Origin: Neurospora intermedia
Taxonomy: Eukaryota > Ascomycota > Sordariomycetes > Sordariales > Sordariaceae
DNA: 64,000 bases
Direction of reading: 5' to 3'
Assembly: GCA_037102815.1 (NCBI GenBank)
Contig: BTPP01000004.1
Location: forward strand, 4,890,521 to 4,954,520
The position numbers and the translations under genes were made by a program. Below the pieces are notes generated by a model. It was not told the DNA's origin and ran no database searches. It saw only the letters and a program-made list of their open reading frames with translations. This document shows positions 51,476 through 61,067 of this stretch, piece after piece (position 1 is the stretch's first letter; every line of letters starts with the position of its first letter).

Positions 51476-52724
51476 CTGAAGCACTTGCTTATATTTGTGG
51501 CCAGCCAATAATCTGTACCTTCAAGATGGCGACGAGTATTGTATGTTGGGCGAGGAGGTTGCCTTGAAAAAACCTTCGACTTGGCCTTCTTTGATCATGG
51601 CGTCCTCTTCTGCACACTGGCTAGAGGATTTGGGAGGAAATGGTACCATCTCCCGTACTGTTCTGGGGTCTAGAGTTAGAAGTACTGACATGATCTTCAA
51701 GGCTTGAGGATTCAGCTGCTTGAATGAGGTTCCTACACCCCTAACCAAAAGTCTCCGTCCGTTGCCAATTCGATCTACTCTTGTAAAAAGGGCCGTTCTA
51801 GGCCTGATGATGAGGGGGAGGCAATGGCAGATGGCTGAAATTGAAGATCCCTTTCGCTATGAGTGAATTTGATGGTGATGTACGGATTGTGGAACCAAAT
51901 TCCCAGATGGAGAATCGAATTGGGCTCGATATTGTAGGCTCAGCGAGGTATCTCGATAGGATTGTTGTTCCAGGAAGACGATGTGTGGGCCGTCGAGTCG
52001 AGCAAGCAAGACACCTAGGAAATATCACGAAGCACGAAGCCGGCAATATGGTATTGACGCTTTGGCTTGGCCGTTCCAACGTAGGATCAACTCGAGATCT
52101 GCAATATCGACAAAGTGTCAGTTGCGGTGCTCTGGCATGTTCTCAAACGATTCGGGAAAGGGTTGGTAGGTATCTGTTACGCTCTCCTTCTCTGATGTTC
52201 GTCTTTGACGAGGACGAAGGTTGATCCAAGGAGGCCGGGTCTGGGTCTTGTCGAGAATCGGTCAATATCGTTGAAGACGAGGATCGGACCAAGTGTGTTT
52301 TAGTTTGGAGTTGCAAGCCGCAAAGCTGACCAGCAAAGGTGGCTAGGTCAGGCGCCGAGGATAGGGTGCAGCGAACGAGGCAAGCACGGCAAGTAAGTCA
52401 GCCGAGACAATTAAAAGATGAGCATGAGGTGTTGATGGAAATGGAGACAAAGATAAAGGGACACATGCGCGGGGCAGTCAGGTATAGGAGCACCAAGGGC
52501 CAGAATTGAACGTCGGAAATGGTTCTGCGTATGCACCGCCGGACTGTCATGTATGCGATCGCTCCAATAGTATGGCTTGCGTCATGAAAGAAATAGAGAA
52601 TAGATGTAATTGAGTGTTTTGACGATGTGGTGATGCCAACAACAGGCACAAACTCTTGCACTTGGCGATGACCCCGAGTGTTCGTTGTGATGAGTAGCCA
52701 GCGCGTGCTTGTCGAGGGTGCTGC
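51476..52724. other. No confident gene
   Basis: GC-balanced DNA with overlapping open stretches on both strands. The best + strand one runs from ATG 51,859 to 52,224 (121 codons, no recognised domain), but the opposite strand is open over part of it, so coding cannot be assigned. Minus-strand stretches at 51,521-51,748 and 52,398-52,892 are equally unsupported. Confidence 0.4.
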
Positions 52725-53411
52725 ATGACAATTACGACAAAGTGGAAAGTACCCATGAATTGCTTTGACGGTGAGTCGAGTTCTTGCTCGCTTGTCACGA
52801 AGTGTCGGTCTACGCCGCCGGAGTCGCCATCCGTAGACAGCTCGGTCCTTCCTGCCGCCCTTTTCATCGACTGCACTTGCCTCCATGACCATCTTGGCGG
52901 AGGGGTTGACAGAGTGCGTGATAGGTGCTGTAGAGCTTGGGAAAGTTATTCCTTCCCGTCCCTTTCTTTATACGAACCAGGCCATACAAAAGTGGGCATT
53001 TCCAACAGCAGACAGTTTCGATTTGTGGTCACTCAGCCATCAGGGATGCAGAGGAAGTCAGGCTGGAGTCGACCGATGTACTCTGATCGCAAAGAGCAGC
53101 AACGAAATGATCACTTTCGCGAACCAAAGTTTACAAGAAGCCGGGGCTTGTTCTCTCCGGTCCGCAACAGAAGACTGCCGCGAGGTACTTTTGGACGTCC
53201 ACCTCCTCCGTTCTCCACATTTTCACAGTCGACGGGCGGGAAGGCGCATCGATATGCGCGAAGCCACACACTGTTTTCCTCGCAAGCTGCATCTGTCAAC
53301 GGTCATGTGAGCGAAGGCGAGATTGAGAGAGTCCCGATGTCGGCGGGAAGTTCCTCTGTTCAACGGATTGGTTGTTCGAATTTTCTTCCTCTCTCAACCG
53401 GCTTCCACTAA
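52725..53411 (+). CDS. Hypothetical open reading frame, weak
   Basis: An ATG-started frame of 228 codons ending in TAA. The translation is Ser/Arg-rich with scattered cysteines and no domain I recognise. A second ATG-started frame (52,885-53,310, 141 codons) overlaps it on the same strand, so at most one of the two codes. No promoter or paralogue supports it. Listed because of its length only. Confidence 0.2.
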   Translation: MTITTKWKVPMNCFDGESSSCSLVTKCRSTPPESPSVDSSVLPAALFIDCTCLHDHLGGGVDRVRDRCCRAWESYSFPSLSLYEPGHTKVGISNSRQFRFVVTQPSGMQRKSGWSRPMYSDRKEQQRNDHFREPKFTRSRGLFSPVRNRRLPRGTFGRPPPPFSTFSQSTGGKAHRYARSHTLFSSQAASVNGHVSEGEIERVPMSAGSSSVQRIGCSNFLPLSTGFH

Positions 53412-53706
53412 ACCATCAACTACTCAACTGCGATGGGGAGCCCCGACGATTATCTTTCCATTTCCTACCTAGTCAGCTATCTACACTGCGGCAAAGCCAC
53501 CTCCAATGAACCTTCCTACAAACTGTTCCACGGATTGACCTCATCGTCCCATCGCTGCTTTCCGTCCCCTATTCCGGCCTTTCTTCCTCAAGCCTTCGTG
53601 TTTACCATCCATCATCTACGACAACACCCATTTTACGAACCTCGCGTGAAAGACCTGCTGCATCAGGCACGATGTCGTCTCCCACCTCCATTCGCACCTC
53701 AGCCAA

Positions 53707-54660
53707 TTACTGGCGCTGTTCATCCGTATCATCCGGGGTCAAGGCCGCATTGGCAACTTTGTTGAAGTTGATAGCGAGCCGGTCCACCATTATCTTCACT
53801 GCCGTAAGCGTTCTACCTTGGGCTTTCACAAACTGGGCCAGGTCCTTGACTTCCCTGATGAGCCTTACAGAGTGATCCTCGAAAGAGGTGGCGAGGTCTT
53901 TATCCTGGATTTGAAGCTGTGCAAAGTCGGCTTCAAGCTGTGCAGTAGTGTCATTGAGCAGCTCGATCTCTGTCTTCGTGTTCTCGGCGTGCTTGTGGAA
54001 TTCGGTGGCAAAGTTGTTGAAGTCCTTCCCCATTTTTCGAACCTCGTCCAAGACACTTTCGAGGACGGCACGGGGTCCAGCTGCTACAGGCTTCTCGACG
54101 CCAGGGACGGTTACAACGGACGTACATCCCACATCCGTCAACTCCTGAGCGTTCATCTGCAACAGGTCCTTGCCATATTGTCTATAGAGCCCATGCCAGC
54201 AAGCCAGGAATTGCCTGGACGCTTCTTCTACTTCTGCAAGTCCAATCTCCCACGAGTTGGGCTGCGCATCAAGATTAAAGCAGTGGCCAGCGAGATCAAG
54301 GAAGCTCTTCCATAGTCTGCCACTCGTTTCTTCAAAGCCTCTCCCAGGCGGATAATGAAACTCGACAGCGCGCTTGTCGTTACGACAGTAGTTACACATG
54401 GTTCCGCTTTCTTCCTCGCCGACAGACACTGCACAAGAAAGCTCTCCGACGAGTTCAAACGCTTGCACTTTGTCGGCAGTAGGTATAAGTTTCCGCAGAG
54501 CCTTTCCCACATTGGCAGCCCGGTATGCGCACCGAGGACAGTGCGGCTCCCGCCATCCGGGTTGACGAGGGTAGCCGGTAATATCTGATGGGCCTTGGCC
54601 GCCTTGCCCTCTTCCACGGCTACCAGCCTGGGAAGGTTGAGAGGGAGTTGGGTTAGACAT
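53707..54660 (-). CDS. CxxC zinc-binding-like coiled-coil protein
   Basis: A clean single-exon frame of 317 codons, ATG at 54,660, TAA at 53,707. Residues 1-38 are Pro/Gly/Ser/Gln-rich and probably disordered. A Cys module follows (C41-P-R-C44, C76, C89-N-Y-C92), reminiscent of the CxxC..C..CxxC modules of many uncharacterised ascomycete proteins. A helical middle follows, then a coiled-coil-like region at about 200-285 (heptad-like Leu/Ile/Val with many Glu and Lys). There is no signal peptide or membrane segment, so it is likely intracellular. A TATA-like box lies about 106 bp upstream on the same strand. It is the only Cys-rich neighbour without an internal TAG. Function unknown. Confidence 0.75.
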   Translation of the reverse strand: MSNPTPSQPSQAGSRGRGQGGQGPSDITGYPRQPGWREPHCPRCAYRAANVGKALRKLIPTADKVQAFELVGELSCAVSVGEEESGTMCNYCRNDKRAVEFHYPPGRGFEETSGRLWKSFLDLAGHCFNLDAQPNSWEIGLAEVEEASRQFLACWHGLYRQYGKDLLQMNAQELTDVGCTSVVTVPGVEKPVAAGPRAVLESVLDEVRKMGKDFNNFATEFHKHAENTKTEIELLNDTTAQLEADFAQLQIQDKDLATSFEDHSVRLIREVKDLAQFVKAQGRTLTAVKIMVDRLAINFNKVANAALTPDDTDEQRQ

Positions 54661-54765
54661 CTAGACTGGGTGTAATTGGTGCAATCTGGTAAGTCGTGGT
54701 TTGGCCCCTTTCTCCTCTTGATCTAGACAGGAGCTGTGAATGGGTAAATGACCGGATGGAACGAA

Positions 54766-54774
54766 TATTTTATA
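54766..54774 (-). promoter_or_regulatory. TATA box of the CxxC coiled-coil gene
   Basis: TATAAAATA on the minus strand, about 106 bp upstream of the ATG at 54,660. Confidence 0.5.
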
Positions 54775-55400
54775 GCTGACAAAGTCCCTTCCTCTGTCAG
54801 CAACCGTACCTCTTGGATATTGGACACGAAATCTCTATCCATTTAAGGAAGCTGGCTAACGCCGTTCTTTGTAGCTTCAGTTGAATGCCAGGTAGCTTGC
54901 CACAAAGTGTCCCCATTGTTGGCTGTTGACATCACCAATTACCATTGTATCACGATACACACAACGTCTGTTGGTTGTTTTGTGCCACACTTTGCGAACA
55001 ATCTTGGCGGTTGTCCGTATCCAAACAGCGGCTAACAAGATACGAGACTATTGTGTGCCACCGTTGTATCCCGTCAAGGCATTGACCAAACAACACCGTC
55101 AGGAAAAACGCCTCTTCCCTTTTCGGCTCGGTGTTACCACCCTGTTCCTGTCATATCCGTATCCGTCCCCTCGTATCACCCGATTTGTTCTACCAGATTC
55201 TCAGCTGAGGCGGGGTTAAGGCCTTGGACGGCAGCTTGTGTCAAACGTCCCACTTCAATAAGCGGGACTTCAAATGCGCTACGAGGACTGTTCATTAAGA
55301 GCACACAAGCCCGCCCTGCATATTGTCATTGGCTTTTTGTCCTTGACACCTCACACGCACAGCGACAAGTAGCACTATTCCAACGTTTACAAGAATCATC

Positions 55401-55878
55401 ATGAAGAGCCAACTTGTCTTTCTCCTAACGGCTTTGAGGTATTTCTCTCCCTTATTACTTGCCTGTTCGACCAAGCGATGCTAACTTTCTTTGACAGCAC
55501 CGTCTCCGCCGGGCCCTGTCAAGCTGTCACCACTGCCACCACAACTACCACTTCTTCACCTACCCTCGCGCCCTCCTGCACCTTCACAGGTACCCAGACT
55601 CAATGGGCCACCAGCGGGTGTGATCTCCCCTGCAACACGAGTATTTTCTGCATCTGGGATGGTGAGTTTGGCGTTGAGGCCTCCCTGTTTCGGCTAACTG
55701 CTGACTGGTCTCGATATTCCCTTTAGCTGCCCTCACCCAGTCCTGCGGTTGCTCATCTGTACCGGTCGTGACGACGACAGTCACCCTTTGCCCGACGAGA
55801 ACGCCGTGCCAGCAGTGCACTACCGGTTGGGGAATTTTCACGTATACGCAATCTTGTGAGGCTACTGCCGCTCCTTAA
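55401..55878 (+). CDS. Small secreted cysteine-rich protein (three exons)
   Basis: Exons 55,401-55,438, 55,498-55,661 and 55,727-55,878 give 117 residues ending in TAA. Intron 1 (59 nt) has GTATTT..ACAG with GCTAAC as branch site. Intron 2 (65 nt) has GTGAGT..TTTAG with GGCTAACTGCTGAC. Residues 1-17 form a signal peptide (MKSQLVFLLT, then ALSTVSA), with cleavage likely before GPC. The mature part is Thr/Ser/Pro-rich at first and has 11 cysteines (20, 40, 54, 58, 64, 74, 76, 89, 95, 98, 111). Secretion and Cys content fit an apoplastic or cell-wall protein, possibly an effector. No known family is recognised. It is about 8 kb from the transposon nest. Confidence 0.85.
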
Positions 55879-58196
55879 CTGGACCGAGGAGGCGTTGTGT
55901 ATCCGCGACTGTGGAGTCAAGCTCGTTAGAGGGTTCAAGAGAGGTGATGGAGAACGCGCTGGTACCATCTGGTGACTCTATCAGGGGTAAAAGAAGATGT
56001 GTTTTGGCTCCCTTGGTGCATCCTAAGTGGCCATCCTCATTACCTCGTCCGCTAGTCAGGTATTGACGTGGATTTCTATTACCTCCCCAATTTCTAGTCG
56101 ACCCCCTATAGCCTACGTTTCGTTGTCGGATTATTCTAGAAACATAGTTCCTTTGTCCAGCCATGTGATCGGGCACGCCAAGCCCTACTATACCCCTGAT
56201 GATCTTCCTTCCGCTTCAGGAGACCCACGATACGCGCAGGAGGCGCAGCTTTTCGGCTCTCTAAGCGAGCGGTACTAACGGCGAGAGATCCATCAGGTTG
56301 TAGACACAGACTGCGAAAGGAGATACTGTGATAATGAAATCCGCGCTTGGTTAGTAGTCTAGTAGTCATTTGTATAACCTTATGTGGATCGATCGTCAAT
56401 GTCTGCGGCGTGATGTGTATTTGCATTGGCAACTGAGATGTTGGTACGCGATGGAGATTGGGATACAGTGAAAGCTTCGGTGACTCCGCGACGGATATCG
56501 CCGCAACATCAATCAGTGCTGAAACCGAGTAACGGGATCCGGATCGGCGCGGTTGGAGCTGCTCAGCGTCGGGCATGCCTACCTAGGCACAGTACTGTGA
56601 TGATGAACGATAAAGAGCGAAAGGAAAGTACGAGTCGCAAGCGCTGGAGGTTTGAGTAGAACTGTAGAAGGAAGGAATTGAGGTAGAAGGAAGGGCCTGA
56701 TGCACCTTGTGCCCAGCTTCCACTTGAACTTCATGACATGGATGCAGACCAATACCGTGGAGAAGGAAGCCACGGTGGCCACGATCTTGGGCGCCGGTTG
56801 CCTGGACGGGAAGTCCCGACCGTTCCAACAAAGGAATGGCATGGCAACGCCTACATAGTAGTCATTTGGGTTCTTCGTTCTTGCAGCACCTTCGTCGGAG
56901 AAATGGGAACAATACGACGGGAGGATTTCGTTGTTGATGTGTTGACTTGTTTGTTCCTGCCTTCAGGGTCGGGCTGGCCGATATCGGCTCTCCTTCCAAA
57001 ACTCCATGAAGGACACTCGCAGACAGACGGCCTTGCGTCGCGTCTGCTGCAGCAGAAAGCACACCAAAAATGCACAGAGAAATCGAAACTTATGTGTAGG
57101 TTACATGATCCTGCATCGTGGAAGCTGATACCAGGTACGGACGGGGATCGCGGATCGCGTCCGGGTGCCATCCTGCCGAGGACTAAAATGGCCAACACCT
57201 AGTCGCGGGTTCCTGGATAGGCAGCGGGTCCATGAAGCCTAAAGTGGATGAGGTACAATTGCGAACGGATTGTTTCCTCGTGATAACAGAGTTGCCGAGG
57301 ATTAGGTTGTTATGACTGTGACTGTTCGCGACGTCATCGCTTTCTCTCGTTCGAAGCTTTCTTCGCGATTCATCCCGCCGGTCGTCTTCCTAGAATCAAC
57401 GCCGACTTCAGTTCGGACATCGTCCGCCACTCGACCACAATTCCACCGACGAGGAGCGAATGGCTGCGAAAAGCGGAGTCCGAACCAACTAAAGTTGTTT
57501 TCGCTTGCGCGCGTTGGCAACCAGTCGCCACTTCCCATCTGAAGCGGAATTGCATCAACTCCCTCTCAGATGTAGCTTACCTCGGACACTCGAAGAAACC
57601 ACTGTCGGGTACACCAACGGCGCTCCCAACGGATATATCCCCTGCTTGCTTTCGCGCAAAGCCGCAAACCAGCCACGCCATCGCTACACTTCCTGCCTCT
57701 TCCTGTACGAGTCGATAGTGGCCACTCCGATCAGAACATTTCCAGGCATCATTCGGTTGCGCAACGTCCCAATGAAGTGCAAGACGGAGCCAGACAGAGG
57801 ATGATCAACAAGTTTGCGATTAGGAGAAAGGGGCCGGGTTCGAACGCGATCACGCCCAGACGCGACGGATCTCGCGAGGTGAGTACTGCCCCCCTCGGCA
57901 CATGATGCATCTGGATGCAGCTCGGATGCACCTGCACCCTCATGACTGAAAGAAATTTTCAGCATTCTGCAGCGGCAGCGACTTCTCCTTCCTCGCTCGT
58001 CCGTGCCCAGGAATTTTCCTTGCAGAACGGTGGGCCAACTCATGTTGTCCGCCACTTTCCCGCTCGTTTTTTGATCTCCCTCTCGGCGACGGGAATGGTG
58101 GTAGCGAGATGAGTCGCGTCACGAACAGTCAAATGGTCGCCCATCATTGTGCCAACGAAACGAAAGAACAAAACTTGCGCCGAAGGGTCGGAGCGA
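55879..58196. other. No confident gene
   Basis: GC-balanced DNA after the secreted-protein gene. Overlapping open stretches of 60-150 codons exist on both strands (for example 56,136-56,576 on minus, 56,738-57,202 on +, 57,684-58,055 on minus), and none has a recognised domain, a clear promoter or splice support. Confidence 0.4.
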
Positions 58197-58421
58197 ATGT
58201 CCAAGCAGTACCGCTTTACCCAGCGCTTCATTGAGCAGCTTTCTGGTGCACTTGGTCTCCGCGATCAAATGGCTTTCTCCCCGAACCAAAACTCGAAAGA
58301 TCCAAACGAACGCAACACATCGACAATGCGGCGCGTTAGGGAGATCACTAGTACACTAAAGGCACACAAATTCACGCATTCATCCTTCAAGCTGGTCTCT
58401 TCGCGATATGACTGTCGATGA
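58197..58421 (+). CDS. Short hypothetical frame, weak
   Basis: ATG 58,197 opens 74 codons (MSKQYRFTQRFIEQL...) to TGA. The composition looks protein-like (helical, basic), but I recognise no family. It could be a short gene, a 5' exon of the next gene or chance. Confidence 0.22.
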   Translation: MSKQYRFTQRFIEQLSGALGLRDQMAFSPNQNSKDPNERNTSTMRRVREITSTLKAHKFTHSSFKLVSSRYDCR

Positions 58422-58720
58422 CGGCCGGTGATTCTACTCTCGCCGGGCAACTTACAGGCAATCCCACCGACTTGCCAGGACGAGCCTCGAACACTCGAAG
58501 TTATGGCTATCCTGCCAATCATCTCCGTGGAATGCCGAGAACCCACACGTCGGATACTTCGAGAGGTTACCCGCCCTGTTCGCTTTCTCTTTGCCGCACA
58601 TCTAACATCTTTCGTTCAAGCAGATGTATCCGCGTCTCGTTCTCGCCATGCAGTTCCCACTTTTCCACGGGCCCGATGTTGACGGGGAAGACACATCGCA
58701 AGCACAGCGTATAGCCAATC

Positions 58721-60460
58721 ATGAACTCAGCCGACGACGAATTGTGCGGGACGGAGACAAAGTCATCGACTGGCCCAACAGGGACCACGAAGCGCCAACG
58801 TGACGACTTCGACGGGACTGATGATACTGAGACCAATCGAGCCCGCAAGCGGCAGCGATTGCATGATGATATCATCAGCGAAGTGGTCCAAGAGCCGGAG
58901 AACTTTAATGAACAGGCTTCCATCGTGGAGCCACATCAAGACATCAACGAGCCGAATGCCTCTACTCATCAATCTTTTCTCAGTGGCGATGAGACCAAGA
59001 CCACTCTCACTCCGAGTCTCTCAGTAGATGGCTGTCCCGAGCCCGAGGAAGATGTTCCCAACAGCGAGAGTCACGATGAGGAAGCGACCCCTACCCTTTT
59101 GCTTCCAGACTTGGCCAACGATTATACAAATCAAGCAGAGCCGAACAATATAGGTGATTGGGAGGAACGGGATTGGACAACCCTGACAATCGAGGAGCTA
59201 TTCTCCAACTCCGATTGGGACTACATGCTAGATCCCTTGTTCGAACCACAACCTTTTGAGCCGACGCAATGGTTCGCTGACGACGATCCGGTGCTATGTC
59301 CGACAACTCCTTACCCCTTACCCCCTGACTCAGACGCGGCGATCGCAGGACTTGAGACAAATGATACCGAGTGCGTGGGGATCTTCGACGAACATTTGTT
59401 CAGCCCAGATATGACTTCTTCGTCTTGGCTCACGAGTGGCCGCAACAGCCTAGAAAGCCAAACAACAGAATTGACTGCCCTATCATCTCCAGTATGTGTG
59501 GTTTCCACTGTCGAAGACCATCAATCTCCGTCATCCGAGGAGATACTTTTTCAGACAAGCTACTCTAATGCCATCTTTGTGCCGGAGTTCTGGCAGTCAA
59601 CGGCGGCATCCAACAACGTGGGGACTGGTGAGCTTCAAGATGACGGACCAGCAAGCAACTTCCCGCTTCAGGATCCAAGGTCTTTTATTGGCCAGGATGA
59701 CGACGAAATCCAAGTCAAGGAATAGGATTCTTCTTTCTCGCGTCCAGTCACGCCACCTGTATCCACCAGCATCGGCAGCGCCAAAGACTCGGTAGGGACG
59801 CAGGACTCAGTTCATATCGCCGAAGACAGCCCACAGGCTCCCCAGTTCCACCCAAATCTTCCAGCTCGTCTCCGCTTGGATATGATAGCTTCTCATCTGG
59901 GATGTCCATTGCAACCCGCTGCACCTATTGTCACAGTCGCAGCACAGGCTCTCCCAACTTCAACCCCGATAAGTCGCGTTCCTCCCATCCCACCCCGTCC
60001 CACGCGAACACGCCGACGACCTAGTCAATCAAGTCCTCCAACCGTAGCTGCGACATCTTCAGATTTTCATCCAGCCCCTGCACCTTTGCCCGCTACGTTT
60101 CCCGCTCCAATTCATTCTCCGATCACCGCTCCCATTCCCCATTCTTTTCCTCCACCACCACCACCACCACCACCAACAGCTCCTTCTTCTTATTCTCCTC
60201 CTGCATCGGCTCCTACCGAACGCCCAACAGCATCCTGCACCCGCTGCCACAACAAAAACAACCCGCAACCCTGCCTCCCTGGCAAGATGACGTGTGTCGG
60301 GTGTTCCTTTCGGCGGAAGTCTCTCCGCCAGCAGCGAGAAGAAGAAGGACTGTGTACGACTTGTGGAAGAGACAGAGGTGATGATGGGAAGTTGACGTGT
60401 GGAGAGTGTAGGGCGAAGGGGAGGATGCGGTATGCCAAAGGGAAGAGGAAGGGGCAGTAG
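58721..60460 (+). CDS. Nuclear-type protein with C-terminal CxxC modules and an internal in-frame TAG
   Basis: ATG 58,721 opens 334 codons to TAG 59,723-59,725. The same frame then stays open for 244 codons to TAG 60,458-60,460. The first part has a basic bipartite patch (KRQRDDF..RARKRQR, about residues 24-46) likely to be a nuclear signal, and is otherwise very acidic. After the TAG come a Ser/Pro-rich part, a run of nine prolines and a C-terminal Cys module at about 60,236-60,405 (CTRC, CVGC, CTTCG, CGEC, basic tail). A GTATGT at 59,492 could start a 234-nt phase-0 intron ending at this TAG, longer than the other introns here. So splicing, readthrough or nonsense mutation are all possible. 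Role unknown. Confidence 0.6.
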
Positions 60461-61067
60461 GGTGGAAATGGAACTGGTATGGGGATGTAGTGTCAAGCGG
60501 AAAGAGAGAAGGAGACAGGAAGAATAAATTGGGGAGAATTTTGGTACGGGAAAATTCTGTTATGGGTCTTTTTGTACTTCATAGAGACGGTAGTGTGGTG
60601 TTTGTTCGTGCTGAATCCGAGTCACAAGAGTGCGAATAAACGCGGCTGTTTATGAAGACCATTGCGATGTCCACTCCCATCTATCAGACTTTCATTTCTC
60701 CAATACCATTCTTGGCAACTGCCTATGAGCGTTTGAGACATTGTTTTCCAGACCAATCATTACTTCCCTGCGAGAAAACCCGACAATAGCACTTAGACCC
60801 AAGTTGGGGGAAAGAGCTACCCACGAGCACCAATGTTGCCCGTTTTGGAAGGATGACGTCTGAATCATTTGAAGTCGATGGAGGAAATTGCACGTCTGGG
60901 TTCCGCGAGGCAAATTTTGTGCAAGTGAAACATCTTGGTCCATCTCCTCTTTTCCACCCAGATCCCTCGTCCATCCCACATCATCACACATCTCCCATTT
61001 TCAGCATCATTTTGCTCGTTCAAACAGTGATACAATCCAGACCTCTTCCACCAACAGACTTAGCGAC
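60461..61067. other. Intergenic region and presumed leader of the next gene
   Basis: 3' flank of the previous gene and promoter region of the next. A pyrimidine- and A-rich leader (about 60,960-61,067) precedes the ATG at 61,068. Frames at 60,853-61,308 (+) and 60,692-60,991 (-) overlap it and look like chance. Confidence 0.5.

Noticed and set aside
57831-57850. GGTTCGAAC as the B box of a tRNA gene
   Set aside because: The flanking bases do not form a T arm and no A box is placed correctly.
56136-58055. Several 80-150-codon frames on both strands
   Set aside because: They overlap one another, show no domain, no conserved paralogue and no splice or promoter support.
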